The position numbers were made by a program, and so were the translations under genes. From NCBI RefSeq assembly GCF_002086695.1, contig NZ_MVIH01000018.1, positions 25,103 through 89,102 of the forward strand: a stretch of 64,000 bases of DNA. The letters run 5' to 3'. Below the pieces are notes generated by a model, which was not told the DNA's origin, ran no database searches, and worked only from the letters and a program-made list of their open reading frames with translations. This DNA comes from Mycolicibacterium rhodesiae (GTDB taxonomy: Bacteria; Actinomycetota; Actinomycetes; Mycobacteriales; Mycobacteriaceae). Shown here one piece after another: positions 40,583 to 49,536 of this stretch (its first letter is position 1; each line of letters opens with the position of its first letter).

Positions 40583-40613
40583 ATTGGAGAGGTCAGCGAC
40601 GGAAGGAGCCGGT

Positions 40614-41909
40614 ATGCGCAAAGAGGACATGATCCTGATCAGCGTCGACGACCACATCGTGGAACCACCCGACATGTTCGCCAACCATCTGCCGAAGAAA
40701 TATGCCGACGACGCTCCCCGGTTGGTGCACAACCCCGACGGCTCCGACATGTGGCGGTTCCGCGACATCACGATCCCCAACGTCGCGCTCAATGCGGTGG
40801 CGGGGCGGCCCAAAGAGGAGTACGGCCTGGAGCCGCAGGGTCTCGATGAGATCCGGCCTGGCTGCTACAACGTCGACGAGCGGGTCAAGGACATGAACGC
40901 CGGCGGCATCCTGGGCTCGATGTGTTTCCCGTCGTTCCCGGGGTTCGCCGGCCGACTGTTCGCCACCGAGGATGCCGAATTCTCGCTGGCGTTGGTGCAG
41001 GCCTACAACGACTGGCATGTCGAGGAATGGTGCGGGGCGTATCCGGCGCGGTTCATCCCGATGACGTTGCCGGTCATCTGGGACCCGGTTGCCTGTGCGG
41101 CCGAGATCCGCCGTAACGCCGCGCGCGGTGTGCACTCGTTGACGTTCACCGAAAACCCCGCGGCGATGGGCTATCCCAGTTTCCACGACTTCGACCACTG
41201 GAAGCCGATGTGGGACGCCCTGGTCGACACCGACACCGTGCTCAACGTGCACATCGGCTCCTCGGGACGGCTCGCAATCACCGCCCCCGACGCACCGATG
41301 GACGTGATGATCACCCTGCAGCCGATGAACATCGTGCAGGCCGCCGCGGACCTGTTGTGGTCACGGCCGGTCAAGGAGTACCCCGACCTCAAGATCGCCC
41401 TGAGCGAGGGCGGCACCGGCTGGATCCCCTACTTCCTCGAACGCGCCGACCGCACCTACGAGATGCACTCGACCTGGACCGGACAGGACTTCAAGGGCAA
41501 GAAGCCCTCGGAGGTGTTCCGCGATCACTTCCTGACCTGCTTCATCTCCGACCACGTCGGAGTGCAACTGCGCAACGATGTCGGCATCGACAACATCTGC
41601 TGGGAAGCCGACTACCCGCACTCTGACTCGATGTGGCCCGGCGCGCCTGAACAACTCGACGACGTCCTGCGCGAATACGACGTGCCCGACGACGAGATCA
41701 ACAAGATGACCTACCAGAACGCCATGCGCTGGTACCACTGGGATCCGTTCACGCATATCTCCAAGGAGCAGGCCACCATCGGCGCCCTGCGCAAGGCCGC
41801 CGAAGGTCACGACGTCTCCATCCAGGCGCTGTCGAAGAAGGAGAAAACCGGCGCCAACTTCGCCGACTTCGCGGCGAATGCCAAAGAACTGTCCGGTAAT
41901 ACGGACTGA
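40614..41909 (+). CDS. Amidohydrolase-2 (ACMSD-like) family protein A
   Basis: A 431-residue metal-dependent hydrolase or decarboxylase of the Amidohydro_2 family. It starts MRKEDMILISVDDHIVEPPD, where the usual DxHxH reads Asp-Asp-His-Ile-Val-Glu-Pro, keeping only one His. Later landmarks are NVHIGSSGRLAI, LKIALSEGGTGWIPYFLERAD and ICWEADYPHSDSMWPG (the Asp ligand). ATG 40614 follows GGAAGGAG. Members of this branch include decarboxylases of cyclic and aromatic acids and C-C hydrolases. It begins the plus-strand ACAD/CoA-transferase/thiolase series. Confidence 0.83.
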   Translation: MRKEDMILISVDDHIVEPPDMFANHLPKKYADDAPRLVHNPDGSDMWRFRDITIPNVALNAVAGRPKEEYGLEPQGLDEIRPGCYNVDERVKDMNAGGILGSMCFPSFPGFAGRLFATEDAEFSLALVQAYNDWHVEEWCGAYPARFIPMTLPVIWDPVACAAEIRRNAARGVHSLTFTENPAAMGYPSFHDFDHWKPMWDALVDTDTVLNVHIGSSGRLAITAPDAPMDVMITLQPMNIVQAAADLLWSRPVKEYPDLKIALSEGGTGWIPYFLERADRTYEMHSTWTGQDFKGKKPSEVFRDHFLTCFISDHVGVQLRNDVGIDNICWEADYPHSDSMWPGAPEQLDDVLREYDVPDDEINKMTYQNAMRWYHWDPFTHISKEQATIGALRKAAEGHDVSIQALSKKEKTGANFADFAANAKELSGNTD

Positions 41910-41929
41910 CACGGTCCGCGGGCGATAGG

Positions 41930-41964
41930 GCGCCGGTGTGCAGAGCGGAAAGTCACACCGGCGC
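41930..41964. terminator. 11-bp hairpin after the amidohydrolase-2 gene
   Basis: GCGCCGGTGTG (41930-41940) pairs perfectly with 41954-41964 around a 13-base loop, 21 bases after the amidohydrolase stop. There is no T-run, which is common for mycobacterial hairpins. It may separate this gene from the following ACAD operon. Confidence 0.55.
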
Positions 41965-42002
41965 GTTCGCCTGCGCGCCGATATTTGAGTAGAGGAGTGC
42001 GC

Positions 42003-43181
42003 GTGTCATCAGGGATGAACTTCGAGCTGACCGAAGATCAGGAACTGATCCGGAAGTCGGTGCGTGAGTTGGCTTCACGCTTCGACGACGACTACTGGAT
42101 GGAGAAGGATCAGGCGCACGAATTCCCCCAGGAATTCTACGACGCGATCGCTGGTGGCGGCTGGCTTGGAATGACGATTCCTGAGGAATACGGCGGTCAC
42201 GGGCTCGGCATCACCGAGGCGACCATCCTGGCCGAGGAGGTCGCCCGCGCCGGCGGTGGCATGAACGCCGCGAGCTCCATCCACATGTCGATCTTCGGGA
42301 TGCAGCCGGTGGTGGTCTTCGGCTCTGACGAGATGAAGGCGGCGACCTTGCCGCGAATCGTGAACGGCGACCTGCATGTATGCTTCGGTGTCACCGAACC
42401 CGGTGCGGGACTGGATACTTCGCGTATCACGACGTTCGCCAAGCGCGACGGTGACCACTACCTGGTCAACGGCCGCAAGGTGTGGATTTCCAAGGCGCTG
42501 GAGTCGGAGAAGATCCTGCTGCTGACCCGGACCACCCCGCGTGACCAGGCGGCGAAGCCGACCGACGGGCTGTCGCTGTTCCTCACCGATATCGATCGCG
42601 ATCATGTCGACATCCGGCCCATCAGAAAAATGGGGCGCAACGCCGTCAGCTCGAACGAGGTGTTCATCGACGATCTGCGGGTTCCGGTCTCCGACCGCAT
42701 CGGCGAGGAGGGCAAGGGGTTCTCCTACATCCTGCACGGGCTGAACCCGGAGCGGATGCTGATCGCCGCCGAGGCGCTGGGCATCGGCCGGGTGGCCCTG
42801 GACCGGGCGGTGAAGTACGCCAACGAGCGAGTGGTGTTCGATCGCCCGATCGGGATGAACCAGGGCATTCAGTTCCCGTTGGCGGATTCGCTGGCCCGCC
42901 TTGACGCCGCCGAGCTGATCCTGCGCAAGGCCACCTGGCTGTACGACAACGGGAAGTCGTGCGGCCGGGAAGCCAACATGGCCAAGTACCTGTGCGCGGA
43001 CGCCGGGTTCGCGGCGGCCGACCGTGCGCTGCAGACCCACGGCGGCATGGGCTATTCGGAGGAATACCACATCTCCCGCTTCTTCCGGGAGTCGCGCTTG
43101 ATGAAGATCGCGCCCGTCAGTCAGGAGATGATCCTGAACTTCCTCGGCGCCAACGTGCTCGGGCTGCCCAAGAGCTACTAG
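42003..43181 (+). CDS. Acyl-CoA dehydrogenase (homomeric type)
   Basis: A 392-residue full-length ACAD: MNFELTEDQELIRKSVRELA, IPEEYGGHGLGITEAT, VCFGVTEPGAGLDTSRITTF, RKVWISKALESEKILLLTRT and the terminal LQTHGGMGYSEEYHISRFFR. GTG 42003 follows AGAGGAG by six bases and is preferred to TTG 41985. It contains the standard N-terminal helical, beta and C-terminal domains, so it needs no partner subunit. It is followed by a CoA-transferase, thiolase and another ACAD on the same strand. Confidence 0.9.
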   Translation: MSSGMNFELTEDQELIRKSVRELASRFDDDYWMEKDQAHEFPQEFYDAIAGGGWLGMTIPEEYGGHGLGITEATILAEEVARAGGGMNAASSIHMSIFGMQPVVVFGSDEMKAATLPRIVNGDLHVCFGVTEPGAGLDTSRITTFAKRDGDHYLVNGRKVWISKALESEKILLLTRTTPRDQAAKPTDGLSLFLTDIDRDHVDIRPIRKMGRNAVSSNEVFIDDLRVPVSDRIGEEGKGFSYILHGLNPERMLIAAEALGIGRVALDRAVKYANERVVFDRPIGMNQGIQFPLADSLARLDAAELILRKATWLYDNGKSCGREANMAKYLCADAGFAAADRALQTHGGMGYSEEYHISRFFRESRLMKIAPVSQEMILNFLGANVLGLPKSY

Positions 43182-43203
43182 TGGCCGACCGTATGGTGAT
43201 CTG

Positions 43204-44418
43204 ATGACTTCTGCGCAAGAACCGGCAGCCCCGCTGGCCGGTGTCACTGTCGTGGCGTTGGAGCAGGCGGTGGCGGCACCGATGTGTACCCGCGTCCTCG
43301 CCGACTTCGGTGCCCGGGTGATCAAGGTGGAGAACCCGGCCGGCGGGGATTTCGCCAGGCACTACGACGATGTCGTCAACGGCCCCGGGGGGCTTGCGGC
43401 TCACTTCGTCTGGGCCAACCGCAACAAGGAATCGATTGCGCTCGACCTGAAAACGGCCGAGGGCCTGGAGATCCTGCACCGGTTGCTCGACCGCGCCGAC
43501 GCGTTGGTGTCCAATCTCGCACCGGGATCCACCGCCCGGCTCGGCATCTCACCCGACCAGCTGCGTGATCGCCACCCCGATGTGATCGCCGTCGAGATCG
43601 ACGGCTACGGGGCCGGCGGGCCGCTGTCGAACAAGCGGGCCTATGACCTGCTTGCACAGTCGGAGTCCGGATCGTGCGCGGTCACCGGCTATCCGGGTAT
43701 GCCGGCCAAGCCCGGACCGCCGATCGCCGACATCTCCACCGGGCTGTACTCGGCGTTGTCGATCATGGCTCTGCTGATCTCGCGAAACAGCCGGGAGCGC
43801 CGGGGCTCAGCCGTCACCGTGAGCCTGTTCGACACGATGATGGATCTGATGGGGTATCCGCTGACCTATGCCCAGCACTCCGGCATCGACCAGGAGCCGC
43901 TGGGGATGAATTCCCCGGCGGTCGCGCCGTACGGCTCCTTCGATACCGCCGACGATCAGACGGTGGTGCTGGGCACCACCAACGACAAGGAATGGCAACG
44001 GTTGGCACGCGAGATCATCGACCGGCCCGGCCTGGCCGACGACCCGCGCTACGCCAGCAATTCCGATCGTTGTGCCCACCGCGACGAGCTCAACGCGGCG
44101 ATCCAAACCTGGTGTGCGCAGCACGATCTCGCGCACATCCAGAAGACGGCCGACGCGGCGGGCATCGGCAACGCCCGCTACAATCTGCCCAGCGAGGTGC
44201 TCGCGCACCCGCAATTGTCCGAACGCGACCGCTGGCGGACAGTAGAGACCACCGCCGGTCCGATCCAGGCCATCCTGCCGCCGCCGATCATCGAGGACTA
44301 CGAACAGCCGATGGGCCCGGTACCCGGTCTCGGCGAGCACACTGATGCATTGCTGGCCGAATTGGGCCTGTCGGACAACGACATCGGCAGACTGCGTGGG
44401 CAGGGTGCCGTCGCATGA
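43204..44418 (+). CDS. CaiB/BaiF family CoA-transferase (second)
   Basis: A 404-residue class III CoA-transferase of the mesaconyl-CoA/succinyl-CoA-transferase-like branch: LAGVTVVALEQAVAAPMCTR, VLADFGARVIKVENP, ANRNKESIALDLKTAEG and the catalytic Asp in NKRAYDLLAQSESG. The C-terminal part (PPPIIEDYEQPMGPVPGLGE) is typical of full-length members. Probably moves CoA onto a dicarboxylic or cyclic acid. Spacing of 23 bases from the ACAD and 26 bases to the thiolase suggests one operon. Confidence 0.9.
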   Translation: MTSAQEPAAPLAGVTVVALEQAVAAPMCTRVLADFGARVIKVENPAGGDFARHYDDVVNGPGGLAAHFVWANRNKESIALDLKTAEGLEILHRLLDRADALVSNLAPGSTARLGISPDQLRDRHPDVIAVEIDGYGAGGPLSNKRAYDLLAQSESGSCAVTGYPGMPAKPGPPIADISTGLYSALSIMALLISRNSRERRGSAVTVSLFDTMMDLMGYPLTYAQHSGIDQEPLGMNSPAVAPYGSFDTADDQTVVLGTTNDKEWQRLAREIIDRPGLADDPRYASNSDRCAHRDELNAAIQTWCAQHDLAHIQKTADAAGIGNARYNLPSEVLAHPQLSERDRWRTVETTAGPIQAILPPPIIEDYEQPMGPVPGLGEHTDALLAELGLSDNDIGRLRGQGAVA

Positions 44419-44444
44419 ACAATCGTCAGAACCAAGGAGAAGCC

Positions 44445-45590
44445 ATGCGGGAAACGGTGATCGTCGAGGCGGTCCGCACCCCGGTCGGTAAGCGAAACGG
44501 CGGGCTGTCCGGTATGCACGCCGCCGACCTGTCGGGATTGGTGCTGACTGCGCTCGCCGAGCGCACCGGCCTGGACCCGGCGACGGTCGATGACGTGGTG
44601 TGGGGCTGCGTGTCCCAGGTCGGTGACCAGTCCAGCAATATTGGCCGGTTCTCGGTGCTGGCCGCCGGCTGGCCGGAATCCATTCCCGGCACGACGGTCA
44701 ACCGCGCCTGCGGATCCAGCCAGCAGGCACTGGATTTCGCTGCGCAGGCAGTGATGTCGGGCCAGCAGGACGTGGTGGTCGCCGGCGGTGTCGAAGTGAT
44801 GAGCCGTGTTCCGCTCGGCTCGGCCCGGGCCACCGGCATGCCGTATGGCCCCAAGGTGCTCGAGCGTTATGACGACTTCTCGTTCAACCAAGGCATTTCC
44901 GCGGAGATGATCGCCGAGAAGTGGGGACTGTCCCGTACCGACCTCGACGAATTCTCGGCGCGCAGCCACGAACTGGCCGCTGCGGCACAGGATCGCGGCG
45001 CGTTCGACGATCAGATCGTCCCGGTGGCCACCGACGCCGGTGTGGTGACCGCGGACGAGGGCATCCGCCGCGGGACCACAGTCGAGAAGCTGGCCGGGCT
45101 CAAGCCTGCGTTCACCGAAGACGGCGTCATCCACGCAGGCAACTCGTCGCAGATCTCGGACGGCGCGGCCGCGCTGCTGGTCACCACCGCCGAATATGCT
45201 GCCGCACAGGGCTGGACGCCGCTGGCACGGTATGTCGCGGGGGCAGTTGCCGGCGCGAACCCGGTGATGATGCTGACCGGTCCGATTCCCGCGACGGAGA
45301 AGGTGCTGGGCAAAACCGGTCTGGGCATCGACGACATCGGGGTGTTTGAGGTCAACGAGGCATTCGCGCCGGTGCCGCTGGCGTGGCAGGCCGATACCGG
45401 CGCCAAGGCCGAGCGGCTCAACCCCCTCGGTGGGGCGATCGCGCTGGGCCACCCGTTGGGCGGCTCTGGCGCGGTGCTGATGACGCGCATGCTCTACCAC
45501 ATGCGCGACAACGGAATTCGCTATGGACTGCAGACGATGTGTGAGGGCGGCGGCACCGCCAACGCGACCGTCGTCGAGCTGATCGGCTGA
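44445..45590 (+). CDS. Thiolase (acetyl-CoA C-acyltransferase)
   Basis: A 381-residue thiolase that cleaves a 3-ketoacyl-CoA with CoA. The nucleophile Cys89 lies in NRACGSSQQALDFAAQAVMS; the His region is NEAFAPVPLAWQ and ALGHPLGGSGAVL; the second Cys is MCEGGGTANATVVEL. All three catalytic elements are intact. It looks most like FadA6-type thiolases of steroid ring degradation, from memory of that family. ATG 44445 follows AAGGAG; ATG 44415 overlapping the CoA-transferase is less likely. Confidence 0.93.
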   Translation: MRETVIVEAVRTPVGKRNGGLSGMHAADLSGLVLTALAERTGLDPATVDDVVWGCVSQVGDQSSNIGRFSVLAAGWPESIPGTTVNRACGSSQQALDFAAQAVMSGQQDVVVAGGVEVMSRVPLGSARATGMPYGPKVLERYDDFSFNQGISAEMIAEKWGLSRTDLDEFSARSHELAAAAQDRGAFDDQIVPVATDAGVVTADEGIRRGTTVEKLAGLKPAFTEDGVIHAGNSSQISDGAAALLVTTAEYAAAQGWTPLARYVAGAVAGANPVMMLTGPIPATEKVLGKTGLGIDDIGVFEVNEAFAPVPLAWQADTGAKAERLNPLGGAIALGHPLGGSGAVLMTRMLYHMRDNGIRYGLQTMCEGGGTANATVVELIG

Positions 45591-45598
45591 GGGGCTTG

Positions 45599-46747
45599 AT
45601 GCGTCGCGACCTGTTCACCGCCGACCACGAAGCGTTTCGCGAGCTCGCTCGGGACTTCATCGAGAAAGAGGTGGTGCCCGCCTATCCGCAGTGGGAGAAG
45701 GCGGGCCGGATGCCACGCGAGACGTTCGCGAAGCTCGGGGAGACCGGGATCATGGGCGTCACGCTGCCCGAGGAGTACGGCGGCGGCGGTCAGGACGACT
45801 ACCGCTACAACGTTGTCCTGCAGGAAGAAGCCGCCCGCGCACTGGTCACCTTGTCGACGGTCCGCACCCAGCTCGAGGTGATCCTGCCGTATTTCCTGCA
45901 CTACGCGAACGATGAACAGCGAGCCCGCTGGTTTCCCGGGCTCGCGGCCGGGACGCTGCTCACCGCGGTCGCGATGACCGAGCCGGGCACCGGGTCGGAC
46001 CTGGCCGGGGTGCGCACGACGGCGGTGCGAGATGGTGACCACTACATCGTCAACGGCGCAAAGACTTTCATCACCGGCGGCATGCAAGCCGATCTGGTGG
46101 TCGTGGTGGCCCGCACCTCCACCGACCCGGACAACCGTCGCGCCGGGCTGACGCTGTTGGTCGTCGAGGACGGGATGGCGGGATTCACCCGCGGGCGCGA
46201 ACTGGAGAAGATGGGCTGCAAGGTGCAGGACACCGCGGAGTTGTCGTTCGTCGACGTCCGGGTCCCTGCGGCCAACGTGCTGGGGGAGGAGGGGCAGGCC
46301 TTCAGCTACCTCGGGCACAACCTCGCGCAGGAACGGCTCACCGTCGCGGTGGGCTCGGTCGCCCAAGCCCGTTCGGCGATCGCGGCGGCGATCGAATACA
46401 CGCAGAGCCGCAAGGCTTTCGGCACCCCCGTCGCGTCGTTTCAGAACACCAAGTTCGAGCTGGCCGCCTGCTCGACGGAGGTGGAGGCGGCCCAGGCCAT
46501 GCTCGACCGGGCGGTGAGCCTGCACGTCGAAGGCGAGCTCAGTGGCGCCGATGCCGCCCGGGTGAAGCTGTTCTGCACGGAGATGCAGCAGCGGGTGATC
46601 GACCGCTGCCTGCAGCTGTTCGGCGGGTACGGCTACATGATGGAGTATCCGATCGCGCGGCTTTACACCGATGCGCGAGTGGCCCGGATCTACGCCGGGA
46701 CCAGTGAGGTGATGAAGGTGATCATCGCCAAGTCGTTGGGGCTGTAG
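45599..46747 (+). CDS. Acyl-CoA dehydrogenase (homomeric type)
   Basis: A 382-residue full-length ACAD: MRRDLFTADHEAFRELARDF, LPEEYGGGGQDDYRYN, TAVAMTEPGTGSDLAGVRTT, NGAKTFITGGMQADLVVVVA, YTQSRKAFGTPVASFQNTKF, QLFGGYGYMMEYPIARLYTD and AGTSEVMKVIIAKSLGL. It matches the long-chain-type FadE pattern and all three domains. The thiolase stop is eight bases upstream, so it ends the plus-strand operon. TTG 45596 would add one residue; ATG 45599 is taken. Confidence 0.92.
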   Translation: MRRDLFTADHEAFRELARDFIEKEVVPAYPQWEKAGRMPRETFAKLGETGIMGVTLPEEYGGGGQDDYRYNVVLQEEAARALVTLSTVRTQLEVILPYFLHYANDEQRARWFPGLAAGTLLTAVAMTEPGTGSDLAGVRTTAVRDGDHYIVNGAKTFITGGMQADLVVVVARTSTDPDNRRAGLTLLVVEDGMAGFTRGRELEKMGCKVQDTAELSFVDVRVPAANVLGEEGQAFSYLGHNLAQERLTVAVGSVAQARSAIAAAIEYTQSRKAFGTPVASFQNTKFELAACSTEVEAAQAMLDRAVSLHVEGELSGADAARVKLFCTEMQQRVIDRCLQLFGGYGYMMEYPIARLYTDARVARIYAGTSEVMKVIIAKSLGL

Positions 46748-46872
46748 CTGCTCGGCGAGATCGACTTGATGGCTGTTGTTCGGCCCGATTCACAACCCTG
46801 ACGTCGATGTCGGGGCAAGCGGTTCGCTTACCCGAAACATTTTCCGCTGAGACCCTTGTCACACTCGCCCAA

Positions 46873-46902
46873 ACCAACCTACTGTGTGTTCACTAGGTTG
46901 GT
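46873..46902. promoter_or_regulatory. Putative operator of the second TetR gene
   Basis: A perfect nine-base inverted repeat, ACCAACCTA (46873-46881) and TAGGTTGGT (46894-46902), separated by 12 bases. It ends 17 bases before the GTG of the TetR gene. A GGTTGGT half-site recurs at 49485-49491, in front of the P450 gene, which links the two. Confidence 0.6.
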
Positions 46903-46919
46903 CTGGCGGAAGGAGTGCG

Positions 46920-47531
46920 GTGACGACGACGACTCGCCCGTACGCCACCCTTCTCGCCAAAGGGGAGGACCGCAAGCAGCGCATTCTCGACGTCGCGCAG
47001 CGGCTGCTGGCCCGCAACGGCTGGCGCAACACCACCCTCGCGCAGATCGCCAAGGAGGCCGGTGTCACCGCCGCGGGGCTGCTGCACCACTTCGAGTCCA
47101 AGGAGCAGCTGCTGCACGCGGTGCTCGACGCGCGCGATGCCGACGACAGCGAGCATGCCGACTACCTGACCGGCGACCTGGTCGAGGGCATCGCCAATGC
47201 CGCCGACCGGTTCGACCGGTCACCCCAGCTCGTCGGCACCTTCGCGGTGCTGATGGTGGAGAACATCGCCCCCGACGCCCCGCTGCACGATCGGCTGGTG
47301 GATCGCTACCGGCAGGCGGTCGAGATCATCGCCGACCGGATCCGCAGCGGTCAGGCCGAGGGCCGATATCGATCAGACGTGAACCCGGCTCGGAAGGCCG
47401 TGGAAATCCTGGCATTTGTGAACGGAATGGAGACCTCATGGCTACTCGACCCGTCGATACCGCTGATCGATGTGTTCCGGGAGTACTCCAGGTCGCTGGC
47501 GAGCCAGCTGATGGCGCCCGCCGGATCATGA
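46920..47531 (+). CDS. TetR-family transcriptional regulator (second)
   Basis: A 203-residue TetR regulator. DRKQRILDVAQRLLARNGWR, NTTLAQIAKEAGVTAAGLLH and HFESKEQLLHAVLDARD form the N-terminal DNA-binding domain (about residues 15-65). GTG 46920 follows GGAAGGAG and is preferred to GTG 46884, which would put the operator in the coding region. The stop overlaps the next gene by four bases. The inverted repeat just upstream suggests autoregulation; a half-site before the P450 gene suggests that as a target. Confidence 0.88.
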   Translation: MTTTTRPYATLLAKGEDRKQRILDVAQRLLARNGWRNTTLAQIAKEAGVTAAGLLHHFESKEQLLHAVLDARDADDSEHADYLTGDLVEGIANAADRFDRSPQLVGTFAVLMVENIAPDAPLHDRLVDRYRQAVEIIADRIRSGQAEGRYRSDVNPARKAVEILAFVNGMETSWLLDPSIPLIDVFREYSRSLASQLMAPAGS

Positions 47532-48034
47532 GATACCGGCTCGACATCGTCGCCCCCAGCGTCGCTGAGGCGGTGCGGCACGCCGGTGGCTGGATCTTCG
47601 ACCGCGTGATGGCGGGCTGGGATGTCAACGTCCTGCTCGCGCAACCGGGCGACACCCGCCCCCTGACGATCCTGGGCGCCCAAACCTCCGACTTCGAATC
47701 GATGATTGCGGCCGGCGACGATCAGCCGCACCCGCAGGCGCTGGCGGTGGCCGCCGATCTCCTCGATGCCGATGCTCGGGTCCGCGAGGGTGTGCTGCGC
47801 GCACTGGATTACGGCATGACCGAGGTGGCGTTGTGGGGCGATGCGCAGTCGAGTGATCTCGACCGGGACATCGACTCCGTCGAGCACCGCCTGAGCTCGG
47901 CGGCGCGGGTGTTCAAAGCACAGGCACTGGCGGCCGCCGACGTCGACGACGTATCAGTCGCGGCGACCGAGACCTTCCGAAGCGGCGCGATGAGCTGCCC
48001 GCCGATCGGCGCCGACCTCGTCCCGGCCGGCTGA
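47528..48034 (+). CDS. Conserved hypothetical protein cotranscribed with TetR
   Basis: A 168-residue soluble protein: MRYRLDIVAPSVAEAVRHAG, GWIFDRVMAGWDVNVLLAQP, TRPLTILGAQTSDFES, then LRALDYGMTEVALWGDAQSS. The ATG overlaps the TetR stop (ATGA). I do not recognise a domain. Tight coupling to the regulator suggests a role in sensing or in the P450-related step, which is only inference. Confidence 0.65.
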   Translation: MRYRLDIVAPSVAEAVRHAGGWIFDRVMAGWDVNVLLAQPGDTRPLTILGAQTSDFESMIAAGDDQPHPQALAVAADLLDADARVREGVLRALDYGMTEVALWGDAQSSDLDRDIDSVEHRLSSAARVFKAQALAAADVDDVSVAATETFRSGAMSCPPIGADLVPAG

Positions 48035-48048
48035 CCCAGGACGGAAAC

Positions 48049-48240
48049 CTACTCCGTGATGGAGATGGCCTGCCGGGGGCACTGACGCACCGCGTCGCGA
48101 ACCTGCGCCTCGTTCTCCGGGGTCACCTCGTCGGACAGGACGTGCAGGTAATCCTGGTCGTCGACCTGGAACACCTCCGGGATGATGCCCATACAGATCG
48201 CATTGGCCTCACACAGGCCGAAGTCCACTTCGATCTTCAT
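48049..48240 (-). CDS. Small 3Fe-4S-type ferredoxin, P450 partner
   Basis: A 63-residue ferredoxin: MKIEVDFGLCEANAICMGII with C-x5-C and a final RQCPRQAISITE. The middle cysteine of a [4Fe-4S] motif is replaced by Ala, so a [3Fe-4S] cluster is expected, as in many mycobacterial P450 ferredoxins. The ATG overlaps the P450 stop by four bases, which makes it the dedicated electron donor of that P450. Confidence 0.92.
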   Translation of the reverse strand: MKIEVDFGLCEANAICMGIIPEVFQVDDQDYLHVLSDEVTPENEAQVRDAVRQCPRQAISITE

Positions 48241-49439
48241 CGCAGCACCTTCACCGGTACGTGGGAGAAGCCCGCCACGTTCTGCATCTGAACCCGGCGC
48301 AACCCATCCCACTGGACTTCGTAGCGGGGCATGAAGTCGAGCAACTTCTCCAGCGCGAGTGCGCTTTCCATGCGCGCCAGCGCGGCGCCGAGACAGCTGT
48401 GGATGCCGTAACCCAGGCCGAGGTTCTGCGCCTCGGTGCGGTCGCGGTCGATGTCGAAGGCGTCGGCGTCGGTGAACGCGTGCGAGTCCCGGTTGGCCGA
48501 TGCCAGCAGGAGGAATACCGGCTTGCCTGCCGGGATCTTCCCGCTGGGCACTTCGGTGTCCTTGAGGGTGTACCGGACGTTGTACTGCACGGGCCCCTCG
48601 TAGCGCAGCAGTTCCTCCACGGCCGCGGGAATCTTGTTCCGGTCGTCGAGCAACTTGCGCCACTGGTCGGGGAAGCGGGCGAAGTTCACCGCGGCGGTCC
48701 CCATCAGCTTGGTCACGGTCTCGGCGCCCGCGCCGCCGAGAAGTGTTGCGAACCCACAGATTTCGATGTCATCGAGCCTGCGCATGTTGCCGTCGTCATC
48801 GGGGATCTCGGCGGCGATCAGGCGGCTGATCATGTCGTCCTGCGGGTTCTCTCGCCGTTCCTGCACCAGGCCGTAGTAGTACATCGCGGTCTCGATGTTG
48901 GCCTGCATGCCGGCCTCACTGGTCCCGATCTGCCCCGGTTCACGGGACAGGCTGGTGTCGATCCAGTGCCGAACCTGCTGCCGGTACTCCTCGGGCACGC
49001 CGGCCATCCGGGTGATGACCTCCACCGGGAACGGCCCGGAGAAATCCTGGACCACATCGAAGTTGTCCGGGTCGGCCGCGGCCAGATACTTGTCCACCAA
49101 TTCGATGACCACGTCACGCTGCGACTGCACCGCCCTGGGGGTGAATGCCTTGTTCAGCAGACTGCGCATGTGCCGGTGCTCGGGCGGGTCCATGAAGATG
49201 ATCGACTTCTGCGGCGGCTCGTCCGCCTTCACCATGGCCAGATCGCAGCCGCGGGTCGACGAGAAGCTCTCGTGATCCTTCAGCGCCGCCGCGACATCCT
49301 CGTGCCGGGAGATGGCGTAGAAGTCCTCGCCTACGTCGTAATACAGCGGGGCCTCGGCTCGCATGCGCGCGTAGATGTCGAACGGGTTGTTGAAGTACTC
49401 CTGCGAGAACGGATCGAAGACGAGTTCAGCCTGAGTCAT
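48237..49439 (-). CDS. Cytochrome P450
   Basis: A 400-residue soluble bacterial P450. The haem-binding loop is LGLGYGIHSCLGAALARME, with Tyr where most have Phe. The I-helix reads LLGGAGAETVTKLMG, keeping Gly and Glu-Thr for oxygen activation, and the K-helix ExxR is EELLR. DPPEHRHMRSLLNKAFTPRA is the C-helix. It is coupled to its ferredoxin. An inverted repeat and a half-site resembling the TetR-2 operator lie just before the gene. Likely hydroxylates a substrate or intermediate of the island. Confidence 0.93.
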   Translation of the reverse strand: MTQAELVFDPFSQEYFNNPFDIYARMRAEAPLYYDVGEDFYAISRHEDVAAALKDHESFSSTRGCDLAMVKADEPPQKSIIFMDPPEHRHMRSLLNKAFTPRAVQSQRDVVIELVDKYLAAADPDNFDVVQDFSGPFPVEVITRMAGVPEEYRQQVRHWIDTSLSREPGQIGTSEAGMQANIETAMYYYGLVQERRENPQDDMISRLIAAEIPDDDGNMRRLDDIEICGFATLLGGAGAETVTKLMGTAAVNFARFPDQWRKLLDDRNKIPAAVEELLRYEGPVQYNVRYTLKDTEVPSGKIPAGKPVFLLLASANRDSHAFTDADAFDIDRDRTEAQNLGLGYGIHSCLGAALARMESALALEKLLDFMPRYEVQWDGLRRVQMQNVAGFSHVPVKVLR

Positions 49440-49472
49440 TACGTTCTCCTCCGAGGCGAGAGCTGGGCTATA

Positions 49473-49504
49473 AGCGTTACGGAAGGTTGGTTGAGTGTAA
49501 CGCT
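49473..49504. promoter_or_regulatory. Inverted repeat before the P450 gene
   Basis: AGCGTTAC (49473-49480) and GTAACGCT (49497-49504) are exact inverse arms around 16 bases that contain GGTTGGT, the half-site of the TetR-2 operator. It begins 34 bases before the P450 start. Confidence 0.5.
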
Positions 49505-49536
49505 AACAGTGGGGTCGGCGGGAGAGCGGAAAATGG

